A DNA stretch of 64,000 nt from DATBHM01 sp963772375 (lineage in GTDB: Bacteria; Actinomycetota; UBA4738; JACQTL01), in the NCBI GenBank assembly GCA_963772375.1, contig CAVYXG010000004.1, positions 186,001-250,000 of the forward strand, in the 5' to 3' direction. The position numbers were made by a program, and so were the translations under genes. The notes under the pieces are model-generated. The model was not told the DNA's origin. It worked only from the letters and a program-made list of their open reading frames with translations, and did not search any database. Of this stretch, positions 17,659-26,604 are shown piece after piece (the first letter of the stretch is position 1; every line of letters begins with the position of its first letter).

Positions 17659-18417
17659 TCAGCCGGCGACGGCGGTGTTTGGGAGGGTTCCGATGCCCTC
17701 GATCTCGACCTCGACCCGGTCGCCCGGCTTCATCGGCCCGATCCCGGCAGGGGTTCCGGTCAGCACGACGTCCCCCGGGAGCAGCGTCATGAACTGCGAG
17801 ATGAACGCGACCAGCCCGGCCGGGCCGTACGTCAGGTCCGACGTTCGGGCGTGCTGGCGAACCTCGCCGTTCAGCCGCGTCGTGAGCTCGAGGTCGGCCG
17901 GGTCGACCTCGGTCTCGATCCACGGCCCGAGCGGGCACGACGTGTCGAACCCCTTCGCCCGCGTCCACTGGCCGTCCTTCGCCTGGAGGTCGCGGAGCGT
18001 CGCGTCGTTCGCGCAGGTGTAGCCGAGAATCGTCCGCGCGGCGTCCTCCGCTGCGAGGCGGTGGGCAAGGCGGCCGACCACCACCGCGAGCTCCCCCTCG
18101 TAGTCGAGGCGTTCGCTGATCGGCGGGTACACGATCGGGTCGCCGGGCCCGATCACCGACGTGGACGGCTTGAGGAACGTGAGCGGCACGTCGGGAACGT
18201 CCTCCCCGATCTCCCTCGCGTGCTCGGCGTAGTTCCTGCCGACCGCCACGACCTTGGACGGCAGCACCGGGGCGAGCAGGCGTACGTCGTCGGCCGGGAT
18301 CTTCTCCCCCGTGCGGACGGGCTGCTCGAAGAACGTCCCCCGGAGCGGCTGCACCGCCCCGCCGTCGAGCACCCCCGTGCCGATACGGTCGCCGAGCCGG
18401 AACCGAACGAGCCTCAT
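17659..18417 (-). CDS. fumarylacetoacetate hydrolase family protein
   Basis: 252 residues. This FAH-fold enzyme cleaves or isomerises beta-diketo or 2-hydroxy-2,4-dienoate substrates using a divalent metal. VAVGRNYAEHAREIGEDVP, FLKPSTSVIGPGDPI and the metal-binding DYEGELAVVVG are visible. An ATKAKDGQWTRAKGFDT-like region and VLTGTPAGIGPMKPGDRVEVE complete it. It reads with gltX downstream in the same direction, 38 nt apart. The substrate is not predictable. The FAH-gltX neighbourhood is conserved in actinobacteria. Confidence 0.88.
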   Translation of the reverse strand: MRLVRFRLGDRIGTGVLDGGAVQPLRGTFFEQPVRTGEKIPADDVRLLAPVLPSKVVAVGRNYAEHAREIGEDVPDVPLTFLKPSTSVIGPGDPIVYPPISERLDYEGELAVVVGRLAHRLAAEDAARTILGYTCANDATLRDLQAKDGQWTRAKGFDTSCPLGPWIETEVDPADLELTTRLNGEVRQHARTSDLTYGPAGLVAFISQFMTLLPGDVVLTGTPAGIGPMKPGDRVEVEIEGIGTLPNTAVAG

Positions 18418-18547
18418 GGTGCCCGGCAGGGTAGCCGATCGTGGGGAAGGAGCCGAGGCGAGCCCTGGCCCCTTCGTGACGCGCGGGCGGGGGGAGCCCG
18501 CGCCTCCCGTTCGATTCCCCGGACGCCCCGTGATCCCGCCTCCCGCG

Positions 18548-19303
18548 TCAGGAGGCGGCCGTCGCGGGCCGGATCAGCAGCGCCATCGCCGGTCCACCGT
18601 CCTGTGGTTCGGCCACGAACACGGCGTGGGTTCCCTCGGCGATGCCCCGCACCGGCCCGCCGCCGACCACGAAGGTCCGGTCGTTCCAGTCCTCGGCCAA
18701 CCGCACGCCGTCGGCCCTGGTGAACTCGATCGTCGAGTCCCCCTCCCGGTCGACCGCTCCGCGGTCCCAGGTGAGGTCGCGGGTCGAGCCACCCCGGTAG
18801 GTCACCGTGCTGTCGCCATGGACCGCGCGGGCGAACAGCCCGCACCCCGAGGCGGCCCGCCGCACCAGCGGCCGCCCCGTGCGCACGACGTCCGCGTGGA
18901 GCCCGCCCGAAGGGGTTCGTTCCGAGATCGTCAGGGCCCGCATCCCGAGGTGCAGCCCGGCCCGGGTCGCGGGCCGGCCGTCCCACCGGACACAGGTCGC
19001 CGCCCTCCAGCCGGCGACCACGGTCGTGCCGTCCGCACGGCGGATGCGGATCCGGAACGGCCCGAGGCCGGTGATCCGGCCGAGATCGGAGACGAAGCTC
19101 CGGGTCGACCCGTGCGCGTACGTCCAGGTTCCCGCCGAGTGCACGGCCCCGGCCAGGATCCCGGGGCCGGCCGGGCCCCTGATTGCGGCGCCGGTCGACG
19201 GCCGGCTCGAGGCCGCGGACGCCCCGATGGCCAGCCCGCCGACCAGGAGCATCACCCCCACCGCCCCCAGGGCGGTCCACCGCTTCCACGTGTTCATCCG
19301 CAT
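18548..19303 (-). CDS. secreted two-repeat protein of unknown function
   Basis: 251 residues from the ATG at 19303 after AAAGGAGGT. A signal peptide (RWTALGAVGVMLLVGGLAIG) precedes two related segments, roughly residues 53-135 and 155-240. Each has the order TxTYxxGSTRxxxxD, an RADG turn, a W-rich strand and a TxxV strand: GTWTYAHGSTRSFVSDLG against STVTYRGGSTRDLTWDRG, and RRADGTTVVAGW against TRADGVRLAEDW. I do not recognise the family. It follows the sensor kinase gene by 99 nt in the same direction, so it may be regulated by or with that system. Confidence 0.6.
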   Translation of the reverse strand: MRMNTWKRWTALGAVGVMLLVGGLAIGASAASSRPSTGAAIRGPAGPGILAGAVHSAGTWTYAHGSTRSFVSDLGRITGLGPFRIRIRRADGTTVVAGWRAATCVRWDGRPATRAGLHLGMRALTISERTPSGGLHADVVRTGRPLVRRAASGCGLFARAVHGDSTVTYRGGSTRDLTWDRGAVDREGDSTIEFTRADGVRLAEDWNDRTFVVGGGPVRGIAEGTHAVFVAEPQDGGPAMALLIRPATAAS

Positions 19304-19402
19304 GGCGACCTCCTTTCGGGTCGATTCCTGGTTCGATCGCCACGACAAGGTTCGGGCCGGCCGGACAGGGGTTCGGCAGGACCTGGTAAGGCGCCGGTAA
19401 GT

Positions 19403-20845
19403 TCAGGGGGATGCCGGCGCCGGTCCGGCGCCCTCCGGGGGCGGATCCGCGTCGCCGGGAGCATCGAACCAGCTCTCCAGCGGCCCTTCCGCATCGCGCC
19501 GCGTCGGCGGTGCCTGGGCGGACGGCGGACCGGGCCGTCCCTCCGGCGTCGCGGGCAGCCTCACCACGAACGTCGTCCCCTGCCCGAGCGTCGAGTGGAC
19601 CTCGACCGACCCGCCCATGGCCAGCACGAGCTGCTGCACGATCGCCAGCCCAAGCCCCGACCCGACCGGCCGGTCCCCCCCGTGCTTCGCGTACAGGTAG
19701 AACCGTTCGAACGCCCGCGGGACGTCCTCGGGAGCCAGGCCGGGCCCCGTGTCCGTCACCGACAGCATTCCGGGCCGTGCCCGGACGGCGACGGCGCCGC
19801 CGGACGACGTCGCCCGCAGGGCGTTCTCCACGAGGTTCGACAGCACCTGCAGCAGCCGGTCGTGGTCGCCGAGCGCCGGAGCCTCCGGCGTCGCGTCCAC
19901 CGACAGCCGGACCCCGAACCGTGCCGCCGCCGCGGCATGCCGCGCCCGGGCCTCGCCGGCCACCCGCGCCAGGTCGACCCGCACGCGCGCCACCGAGAAC
20001 TCCCGCCGGTCGAGGCGTCCGAGGTCCAGCAGGTCGCGGACCAGGCGTTCCAGCCGTTCCGCCTCCGTGCCGATCACGGCCGCGGCCTCGGCCGGCGGGA
20101 CGGCGTCCTCCCGGAGCGCCTCCGCGTACCCCCGGATGGCCGTGAGCGGCGTCTTCAGTTCGTGGCTCACCGACAGCAGGAACGTCCGCTCGGTGTCCCG
20201 CGACGCCGCCAGCTGGTCGGCCATCGAGTTGAACGACGCGGCCAGCGCCCCCAGCTCGTCGCCGCTCCGGACGGGAACACGAGTCGACAGCCGCCCGGCC
20301 GCGACCTCCGCGCTCGCGGCCGCCACCTCCCGCACCGGCCCCACGATGCGCCGCGCGAGCAGATACGAACCGACCCCCGCGACACCGGCGCCGACCGACC
20401 CGGCCAGCACCAGCCATCCGAGGAACGGCCGCCAGTCGTCCACGCCCAGCCCCGACCGCCGGGCCAGCACGAACTCCCCGCGTGCCGTGGTCGCCGTGAC
20501 GAAGAACCACCGCGACCGGCCGGCCCGGGCCTCACCCGACGTCCGCCCCCCGGCAGCGCGGAGGATCGCGTCGCGGATCGCCGAACCGGGCGCATCCTCG
20601 CCGGGGAGCAGGAGGAGCTCATGCTGCTCCCGGAAGAAGCCGGACAGCCCCCGCTCCAGGGTCGGGCCCAGCCTCGGCCGGTCCAGGACCCGCCCCGCCG
20701 CGACGGCCTGCTGGCGGAGGTTGGCGAGCGTCCGGCCCCGGATGACGCCGCGCACCAGCACGGCGGCGACCACGACGGTCAACACGGTCGACGCGATCAC
20801 GGCGGCCGCGATCGTCCAGAACACCCGCCCGCGGAGCGTTCTCAT
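19403..20845 (-). CDS. HAMP-domain sensor histidine kinase
   Basis: 480 residues. An N-terminal membrane helix, an extracytoplasmic sensor of about 110 residues, a second helix (residues about 137-158) and a HAMP segment precede the kinase core. The phosphorylated His is in FLLSVSHELKTPLTAIRGYA. The ATPase boxes are NLVENALRAT, VTDTGPGLAPEDVPRAFERF and GSGLGLAIV. It autophosphorylates and passes phosphate to the OmpR-type regulator encoded 12 nt upstream. The long acidic, Pro-rich C-terminal tail is unusual and probably unstructured. Confidence 0.92.
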   Translation of the reverse strand: MRTLRGRVFWTIAAAVIASTVLTVVVAAVLVRGVIRGRTLANLRQQAVAAGRVLDRPRLGPTLERGLSGFFREQHELLLLPGEDAPGSAIRDAILRAAGGRTSGEARAGRSRWFFVTATTARGEFVLARRSGLGVDDWRPFLGWLVLAGSVGAGVAGVGSYLLARRIVGPVREVAAASAEVAAGRLSTRVPVRSGDELGALAASFNSMADQLAASRDTERTFLLSVSHELKTPLTAIRGYAEALREDAVPPAEAAAVIGTEAERLERLVRDLLDLGRLDRREFSVARVRVDLARVAGEARARHAAAAARFGVRLSVDATPEAPALGDHDRLLQVLSNLVENALRATSSGGAVAVRARPGMLSVTDTGPGLAPEDVPRAFERFYLYAKHGGDRPVGSGLGLAIVQQLVLAMGGSVEVHSTLGQGTTFVVRLPATPEGRPGPPSAQAPPTRRDAEGPLESWFDAPGDADPPPEGAGPAPASP

Positions 20846-20857
20846 CGGCGCGGCGGC

Positions 20858-21544
20858 TCAGTCAGCGGCCGGGGCCACGGCCTTGTACCCGGCGCCCCGG
20901 ACCGTCCGGATCACGTCGGCGTCGCCGAGCTTTCGCCGGATCTGCCCGACGTGCACGTCGACCGTGCGGGTCTCCCCGGGGTACGCCATCCCCCACACGC
21001 GGTCGAGCAGGACGTCGCGCGACAGCACCACGCCGGCGTTCTCCATGAGGAACGCGAGGAGGTCGAACTCCTTCGCGGTGAGCTCGACCGGAGACCCGGC
21101 CACCGTGACCTCGCGACCGGGCTTGGACAACGTGACCCGGCCGAGCCTCAGGACGTCGGCCCGGGACTGCGGTTCCGAGCGGCGGAGCACCGCCTTGATT
21201 CGTGCGGCCAGCTCCCGCGGCGAGAACGGCTTGGCGACGTAGTCGTCGGCGCCCACCTCCAGGCCGGCCACCCGATCCGCCTCCTCGTCGCGGGCGGTGA
21301 GCATGATGACCGGCAGGGTCGACGTGGCCCGGATCCGCCGGCACACCTCGAGCCCGTCGATGCCCGGCAGGCCGATGTCGAGCACGACGATCCGGACGGG
21401 GTGCCGCGGGAGCTCCGTCAGTGCCTCCTCACCGCTGCGGACCCACACCACCGGGTGGCCGTGCGTCCCGAGATAGGTCCGGACGAGCGAGCCGATGCTC
21501 TGTTCGTCCTCGACCAGCAGCACCGTCCCGCCCATCGCCGCCAA
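20858..21544 (-). CDS. OmpR/PhoB-family response regulator
   Basis: 228 residues from a TTG at 21544 with GGGGGA 7 nt upstream; an ATG at 21535 is the alternative. The receiver domain has the acidic pair VEDEQS, the phospho-acceptor Asp in VLDIGLPGIDGLEV, and Lys in YVAKPFSPREL. The C-terminal winged helix ends with VDVHVGQIRRKLGDADVIRTVRGAGYK. It is the partner of the kinase encoded just downstream. Confidence 0.92.
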   Translation of the reverse strand: MAAMGGTVLLVEDEQSIGSLVRTYLGTHGHPVVWVRSGEEALTELPRHPVRIVVLDIGLPGIDGLEVCRRIRATSTLPVIMLTARDEEADRVAGLEVGADDYVAKPFSPRELAARIKAVLRRSEPQSRADVLRLGRVTLSKPGREVTVAGSPVELTAKEFDLLAFLMENAGVVLSRDVLLDRVWGMAYPGETRTVDVHVGQIRRKLGDADVIRTVRGAGYKAVAPAAD

Positions 21545-21661
21545 GATGCTATCCCCCGTCCCGTGCGGACCCGCCGAACGCCGGAAAGGATCGGCCGGCC
21601 CGGTCAGCGCCAGGACAGCCGGATGTACGGGGAATGCAAGGTTCGCCTCGAGGTGGTTCGG

Positions 21662-22585
21662 CTACGCGACCGGGGACAGCCAGCCCTGGTGCTTGTCGAT
21701 CTCGCCGTGGACGGTCGCGAAGAACTCGCTCTGGAGCTCCTTCGTGATCGGCCCGCGTCCGTTCGCCGCCACCGGGCGGTCGTCGACCTCGCGGATCGGG
21801 CACACCTCGGCCGCAGTCCCCGTGAAGAAGGCCTCGTCCGCGAAGTACAGGTCGGTCCGGACGAGGTTCCGCTCGTGCACGTCGTACCCGAGGTCGCGCG
21901 CGAGCGTCATCACCGTGTCGCGCGTGACGCCGTCGAGGCACCCGGCCGACAGCGGCGGGGTGAACAGCTCGCCGTCTTTGACGACGAACACGTTCTCGCC
22001 GGTCCCGTCGGTGACGTACCCCGACTGGTTCAGCATGATCGCCTCGTCGTAGCCGGCCTTGGCGGCCTCGACCTTGGCGAGCACCGAGTTGATGTACTGG
22101 CCCGTGGCCTTGGCGCCGGGCGGGATGACGTTCGGATCGAGGCGCTTCCAGGACGAGATCTTGACCCTCGCGCCCTTCTCGAGGGCCTCGTCGCCGAGGT
22201 ACACGCCCCATCGCCACACCGAGATCGAGACGTTCACCGGCGCGGCGAGCGGGTTGATGCCCACCTCGCCGTACCCCCGGTGGACGAGCGGGCGGATGTA
22301 GCACTCCTCGAGGCCGTTCGCCGCGATGGTCCCACGGATGGCGTCTTCGATCTCCTCGACCGAGTACGGGATGTCCATGTGGTACAGGTGCGCCGAGCGG
22401 AACAGCCGCCGCACGTGGTCGTTCAGGCGGAACACGGCCGTGCCCTTCGACGTGTGGTACGCGCGGATGCCCTCGAACACGCCCGTGCCGTAGTGGAGCG
22501 AGTGGGTGAGGACCGGGATGCGTGCCTCGTCCCACCCCACGAGCTCGCCGTCCATCCAGATCCTGTCGACGGGCTGAACCGGCAC
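21662..22585 (-). CDS. ilvE: branched-chain amino acid aminotransferase
   Basis: 307 residues from the GTG at 22585, which follows AAGGAGG with 5-nt spacing. It transfers amino groups between glutamate and the keto acids of Val, Ile and Leu. Fold class IV features are ARIPVLTHSLHYGTGVFEGI, YIRPLVHRGYGEVG, the PLP lysine in GAKATGQYINSVLAK and GYVTDGTGENVF. PLP-phosphate binding near LDGVTRDTVMTLA completes the active site. It lies downstream of serA in the same direction, so amino acid biosynthesis genes cluster here. Confidence 0.92.
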   Translation of the reverse strand: MPVQPVDRIWMDGELVGWDEARIPVLTHSLHYGTGVFEGIRAYHTSKGTAVFRLNDHVRRLFRSAHLYHMDIPYSVEEIEDAIRGTIAANGLEECYIRPLVHRGYGEVGINPLAAPVNVSISVWRWGVYLGDEALEKGARVKISSWKRLDPNVIPPGAKATGQYINSVLAKVEAAKAGYDEAIMLNQSGYVTDGTGENVFVVKDGELFTPPLSAGCLDGVTRDTVMTLARDLGYDVHERNLVRTDLYFADEAFFTGTAAEVCPIREVDDRPVAANGRGPITKELQSEFFATVHGEIDKHQGWLSPVA

Positions 22586-22714
22586 CGGCGCCTCCTTCGA
22601 TCCCGAACGCGGCCCTGTCCGCGTTGCGCTGTCCCCGGCGAAGAGCATACCTACGCAGGCGAGGCGAGCACTTCGGTGGGCTCCGGGGCTCGTTACGAAC
22701 GTGGAACTCTCCGG

Positions 22715-24298
22715 CTACGCGGGGAGGACGATGGCCCGGGCCCCTTCGGCGCCGATCTCGGTCGCGATTCGCTGCAGGATCTCGGGCGGGATCGGCGTGT
22801 CGACCGTGAACCCCATCAGCGCCAGGCCACCGGCGGTGTTCCGCGCGACCTGCGCGCCCGCGACGTTGATGCCGGCCTGCCCGAGGATTGTCCCGATCGT
22901 TCCGATGATGCCGGGCCGGTCCTCGTACCGGAAGAACGCCATGTGGGTGGCCGGCGCCATGTCGATGTCGAACTCGAACACCTGCGTGAGGCGTTCGGCG
23001 TCGCGCTTGCCGACCAGCGTCCCTGCCACCTGGACGTCGCCGCCGTCGGTCTCGCCCCGGAGCGTCACGAGGTTGACGTAGTCGCGGGTCACCGTCGACT
23101 TGCGCTCGCTGAGGGTGATCCCGCGCTCGGCCGCGATCAGCGGGGCGTTCACGTAGCTGACGGGCTCGTGCACGATGCCGCGCAGGGTGCCCTTCAGCGC
23201 GGCCAACGTGAGCACGCGCGTGTCGGCCTCTGCGATTCGGCCGGTGTACTCGCACTCCAGCGACTGCAGCGCGCCCTCGGCGAGGCCGGTGAGGATCGCA
23301 CCGAGGTGCTCGACGAGCGGCAGGAACGCCCGGACGTTCTCGGGGACGTCGGCGCCCGCGCTCACGTTGACCGCATACGGAACGAACTCCCCGCGGAGTG
23401 CGAGCCGGACCATCTCCGCGATGGCGGTCCCGGCCTTGTCCTGCGCCTCGACCGTCGATGCGCCGAGGTGGGGCGTCACGACGACCTCGTCGAGCTCGAA
23501 CAGCGGGCTCTCGGTGATGGGCTCGGTCGCGAAGACGTCCAGGGCGGCGCCGCCGAGATGGCCGTCCTTCAGGGCCTTGGCCAGGGCGTCCTCGTCGACG
23601 ACGCCGCCGCGGGCGGTGTTCACCAGACGGGCGCCGTCCTTCATCAGGGCCAGCTCACGTTCGCCGATCAGGCCCTCGGTCTCGGGCGTCCGCGGGAGGT
23701 GGATCGTCAGGAAGTCGGCCTGGACCAGGACGGCCTCGAGGCCGGGCATGAGCTCGACGCCCATCTCCCTGGCACGGTCGCGGCTGACGTACGGGTCGAA
23801 CGCGATGATCCGCATGCCGAACGCCGCCGCGCGGTGGGCGACCATCGCGCCCACGCGCCCCAGCCCGATTACGCCGAGCGTCTTGCCGGCGAGCTCGACA
23901 CCCTGGAACCTGGTGCGGGCCCACTCCCCCTGCCTCAACGTGCGGTCGGCCTGGGGGATCATCCGGGCCTGGCTGAGGAGCAGCGCAAGGGTGTGCTCGG
24001 CGGCGGAGAGGATGTTCGACTGGGGGGCGTTCACGACCATCACGCCCCTGCGGGTGGCGGCCTCGACGTCGACGTTGTCCAGGCCGATGCCCGCCCGGGC
24101 CACCACCTTGAGGTTCTCGCCGGCCTCGATCACCTCGGACGTGACCTGCGTCTGCGAGCGGACGATCAGCGCGTCGTACGGTGCGATCTGCTCGTCGAGG
24201 CCCTCCTTCGCCAGGCCCTCCCGCACGTCGACGTCGAAGTCCCGCCGGAGCAGCGCGAGCCCGCGTTCGGACAACGTCTCGGTCACCAGGATTCGCAT
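22715..24298 (-). CDS. serA: D-3-phosphoglycerate dehydrogenase, long form
   Basis: About 527 residues from the ATG at 24298 (MRILVTE); an ATG at 24310 adds four. It catalyses the first step of serine synthesis. The substrate and nucleotide domains are followed by an allosteric-substrate-binding domain (about 315-450) and a C-terminal ACT domain (HMAFFRYEDRPGIIGTIGTI), the long actinobacterial form. The NAD motif GLGRVGAMVAHRAAAFGMRI, the catalytic region ARGGVVDEDALAKAL and TPHLGASTVEAQ are visible. The ACT domain suggests serine feedback control. Confidence 0.95.
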   Translation of the reverse strand: MRILVTETLSERGLALLRRDFDVDVREGLAKEGLDEQIAPYDALIVRSQTQVTSEVIEAGENLKVVARAGIGLDNVDVEAATRRGVMVVNAPQSNILSAAEHTLALLLSQARMIPQADRTLRQGEWARTRFQGVELAGKTLGVIGLGRVGAMVAHRAAAFGMRIIAFDPYVSRDRAREMGVELMPGLEAVLVQADFLTIHLPRTPETEGLIGERELALMKDGARLVNTARGGVVDEDALAKALKDGHLGGAALDVFATEPITESPLFELDEVVVTPHLGASTVEAQDKAGTAIAEMVRLALRGEFVPYAVNVSAGADVPENVRAFLPLVEHLGAILTGLAEGALQSLECEYTGRIAEADTRVLTLAALKGTLRGIVHEPVSYVNAPLIAAERGITLSERKSTVTRDYVNLVTLRGETDGGDVQVAGTLVGKRDAERLTQVFEFDIDMAPATHMAFFRYEDRPGIIGTIGTILGQAGINVAGAQVARNTAGGLALMGFTVDTPIPPEILQRIATEIGAEGARAIVLPA

Positions 24299-24337
24299 GA
24301 CGATGGACATTCTCCCGTCTCGAAGGTCGAACGTCCG

Positions 24338-24733
24338 CTACTGTGGCGACACGACGGATATGCCAATGGCCGCAGCAGCAGAAGCCATTCGCTGGTCGTA
24401 CGTCACGACCGCGCCGAGGTCCGGCCCGAGGCTGGCCGCCGTCGCGAGGTGAATCGCGTCGAGCGTCCGAAGTTCCACCGGACCCAGCGTGGCGGCCGAG
24501 TCCAGGATGCGCTCACTGATCCCGATCGCCACGACCCCGGTCAGGGCCTGTCGCGCCCGCAGGATGGCGGTGGGTTGCGCCCGGCGGACCGCGCGCGGGA
24601 CCTCGGTCCACGATATCTTCGATGATGCCCGATCCTGTCGGGTGCGAAGGAATCGGCGGAGCGCCGCCGACTCGTGCTCGTGGATGACAAGCTTCACGAT
24701 CGCCGAGGCGTCGAGGTACTGATACTCCGGCAC
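24338..24733 (-). CDS. PIN-domain ribonuclease, VapC-like toxin
   Basis: 131 residues. PIN acids are seen in YLDASAIVKL (Asp8), SWTEV, and LDAIHLATAASLG. A final TYDQRMASAA gives the fourth position. VapC toxins cleave tRNA or rRNA and are held inactive by their antitoxin. The antitoxin gene is 6 nt upstream in the same direction, so this is a complete type II module downstream of an operator-like inverted repeat. The RNA target is unknown. Confidence 0.9.
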   Translation of the reverse strand: MPEYQYLDASAIVKLVIHEHESAALRRFLRTRQDRASSKISWTEVPRAVRRAQPTAILRARQALTGVVAIGISERILDSAATLGPVELRTLDAIHLATAASLGPDLGAVVTYDQRMASAAAAIGISVVSPQ

Positions 24734-24739
24734 CTGGGA

Positions 24740-25018
24740 TTAGCGTTCTTCGTCACGCATCTCGTCGAGAATCTCCGACGGGAGTCGACTGCCCTTTGGA
24801 AGCCGGATCGGGGGCGGCAGGTCGTCGAGGTTCCCCGAAGCGGGTGTCGCTCGCCCCTCTGCGATCAATCGGTCCACGACCCCCTCCTCACGAGGGAGCG
24901 GAACCAGGCGAGCGATCGGCCGGCCACGGTCGGTGACTTCGATGACCTCTCCGCGGGCCACTCGACGGAGCACTGCGCTCGCATTCTGCTTCAGCTCACG
25001 GACCCCGACCCGGTTCAT
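24740..25018 (-). CDS. Phd/YefM-family antitoxin
   Basis: 92 residues. The N-terminus VGVRELKQNASAVLRRVARG and the strand IEVTDRGRPIARLVPL are typical of the Phd/YefM DNA-binding fold. The C-terminus (residues about 50-92) is charged and Pro-rich, as expected for the toxin-binding tail. There is no Shine-Dalgarno before the ATG, and the start codon is the first half of a 23-bp inverted repeat, so translation may be leaderless and transcription autorepressed. Confidence 0.9.
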   Translation of the reverse strand: MNRVGVRELKQNASAVLRRVARGEVIEVTDRGRPIARLVPLPREEGVVDRLIAEGRATPASGNLDDLPPPIRLPKGSRLPSEILDEMRDEER

Positions 25019-25038
25019 GTTCTACAACGTAGCACATG
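25016..25038. promoter_or_regulatory. 23-bp inverted repeat over the antitoxin start, likely operator
   Basis: The repeat is CATGT, one base, CTAC, a 3-nt centre, GTAG, one base, ACATG: nine of ten arm positions pair. It includes the ATG of the antitoxin. Phd-type antitoxins bind such palindromes over their own promoters. Confidence 0.6.
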
Positions 25039-25077
25039 AGCCTCTCACTACGACGTCCTCCGCTAGATTCCGTTGCC

Positions 25078-25533
25078 ATGGAACGGTTCGAATCGACGAT
25101 CGACGCGCCGCAGCCGGGCGGTTCGGCGGTGTTGGTTCCCGACGACGTGGTCGAGGCGCTCGGCGGGGGTGTTCGGGCCCGCGTGAAGGGAACGCTGAAC
25201 GGCGTCGAGTTCAGTTCGAACCTGATGCGCTACAGCGGGGTCGTGTGGCTCGGCGTCCACAAGGCGACGATGGAGGCCGCGGGCGTCTCGAACGGCGATC
25301 CGGTGACCGTCGAGTTCGAGCTCGACGGCGCGCCGCGTGTGGTCGAGATGCCGCGTGCGCTGCAGGCCGCGCTCGACGCCGATTCGGACGCCAAGGGGAA
25401 GTTCGACGCGCTGGCGTTCACCCACCGCAAGGAGTTCGCGCAGTGGGTCGCGGGGGCGAAGAAGGACGAGACCCGCGACCGACGCGTCGCCGAGACGATC
25501 GAACGCGTGAAGGCCGGCCGGAAGCCGCGCTGA
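25078..25533 (+). CDS. YdeI/OmpD-associated (DUF1905-type) protein
   Basis: 151 residues from the ATG at 25078. A DUF1905 beta-barrel (GSAVLVPDDVVEALGGGVRA, KGTLNGVEFSSNLM, GVHKATMEAAGVSNGDPVTV) is followed by the helical YdeI/OmpD-associated tail (KGKFDALAFTHRKEFAQWVA, then KKDETRDRRVAETIERVKAG). The family is widespread and its biochemical role is unknown. It stands alone, divergent from the toxin-antitoxin pair. Confidence 0.82.
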   Translation: MERFESTIDAPQPGGSAVLVPDDVVEALGGGVRARVKGTLNGVEFSSNLMRYSGVVWLGVHKATMEAAGVSNGDPVTVEFELDGAPRVVEMPRALQAALDADSDAKGKFDALAFTHRKEFAQWVAGAKKDETRDRRVAETIERVKAGRKPR

Positions 25534-25549
25534 CGGTTTGCCCGGCCTG

Positions 25550-26170
25550 CTACGCGGCGGGCTGCGTCCGCTTGCGGAGCCGGACCACCAGGTAGACGAG
25601 CGTGGCGATGGGCAGGACGAACAGCAGGATTGTTCCGACCGACGCGAGCACCTGGACGACCGGGGACGGTCCGCCCCTGCAAACCATCTTGGACACCCCG
25701 TCCACCGTCCTGTTCGTGCAGATCTGGACGTAGGACGCGAAGAATGTCAGGAAGAACGCCAGGGTAAGGCCGCCCGGCACGATGAGCGTCCCGATCCACT
25801 TGTCGCGCGTGGTCCAGACATGCGACGCCCACAGCAGGGCGACGCCGACGATCCAGCCGATGACCGGTACGGCCAGGCCCCCGATCGGGATGAGGATGAG
25901 CGCCCAGACCTCCACCGCCCCGGCCCGCATCGGGTGGATGCCGAACCGCTCGCGGGCGTCGGCGGCGATCTCGGAGGGGTCGCCGATTCGTTCGAGGACG
26001 TTGCGAACGTCGGCCTCGGTCGCGTTGGGGGACTCCTCGAGGGCGGCGTCAACGTGTTCGCGGATCTCCGCCACGATCTCGGACCGGCGCGCCCTGGGCA
26101 GACCCCCGAGCTCGGCGTCGAGCCGGCGGAAGTAGGCCTCGACGGTGTCGCGGGGAGCCTTCGTCATCAT
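25550..26170 (-). CDS. HAAS-domain membrane protein
   Basis: 206 residues. The ATG at 26170 follows AAGGAGGGGG and overlaps the stop of the PadR gene. An N-terminal HAAS-type helical domain (VEAYFRRLDAELGGLPRARR, then IREHVDAALEE and VLERIGDPSEIAADARERFG) is followed by four predicted membrane helices. The pairing of PadR with a HAAS membrane protein is a common bacterial arrangement, thought to sense membrane state; the exact function is not established. Confidence 0.82.
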   Translation of the reverse strand: MMTKAPRDTVEAYFRRLDAELGGLPRARRSEIVAEIREHVDAALEESPNATEADVRNVLERIGDPSEIAADARERFGIHPMRAGAVEVWALILIPIGGLAVPVIGWIVGVALLWASHVWTTRDKWIGTLIVPGGLTLAFFLTFFASYVQICTNRTVDGVSKMVCRGGPSPVVQVLASVGTILLFVLPIATLVYLVVRLRKRTQPAA

Positions 26171-26517
26171 CGTCCCCCTCCTTCCAAGAGGTGGTCCACA
26201 GCGTCGCGGAACCGGACCCATTCCCCGGCGAACGCATCGAGGGCGGCTCTCCCCGCCGCCGTGAGGCGGTAGTAGCGGCGAGGTGGGCCGTTCGGCGACT
26301 CCTGCCACGTGGTTTCCACGAGGCGATCCCGGCGGAGCCGGCTGAGCAGTGGGTAGATGGTTCCCTCGCTCGTCACCATCCCGTCGACCGCCCCCAGAGC
26401 ACGAACGAGGTCGAACCCGTACCGCTCGCCGTCTCGCAGCAGCGCGAGCACGCAGAACTCGAGCGTTCCCCGGCGCATCTGCGCGATGGGGGCGACCCGT
26501 GCGTCGTCCGCTACCAT
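26167..26517 (-). CDS. PadR-family transcriptional regulator
   Basis: 116 residues from the ATG at 26517 (another ATG is at 26526). The winged-helix PadR signature is clear: RRGTLEFCVLALLRDGERYG, GMVTSEGTIYPLLSRLRRD, RRYYRLTAAGRAAL. PadR proteins are usually repressors that respond to small molecules. It overlaps the HAAS gene by 4 nt (ATGA), so the two are translationally coupled and the HAAS operon is its most likely target. Confidence 0.9.
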   Translation of the reverse strand: MVADDARVAPIAQMRRGTLEFCVLALLRDGERYGFDLVRALGAVDGMVTSEGTIYPLLSRLRRDRLVETTWQESPNGPPRRYYRLTAAGRAALDAFAGEWVRFRDAVDHLLEGGGR

Positions 26518-26604
26518 GCGTCGCATAGTACCGGCCGCCGCAAGACTCCGCAAGCGGCGTGGTGCCGATTGCCGCGCGGTGTGCCTCCGCCGATCATTGG
26601 ACCC

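Noticed and set aside
18254..24625. A plus-strand frame open for about 6.4 kb across eight minus-strand genes
   Set aside because: Its translation is Arg/Pro/Gly-rich and has no domain. Each gene beneath it on the minus strand has clear family motifs. Long antisense frames are expected at this GC content.
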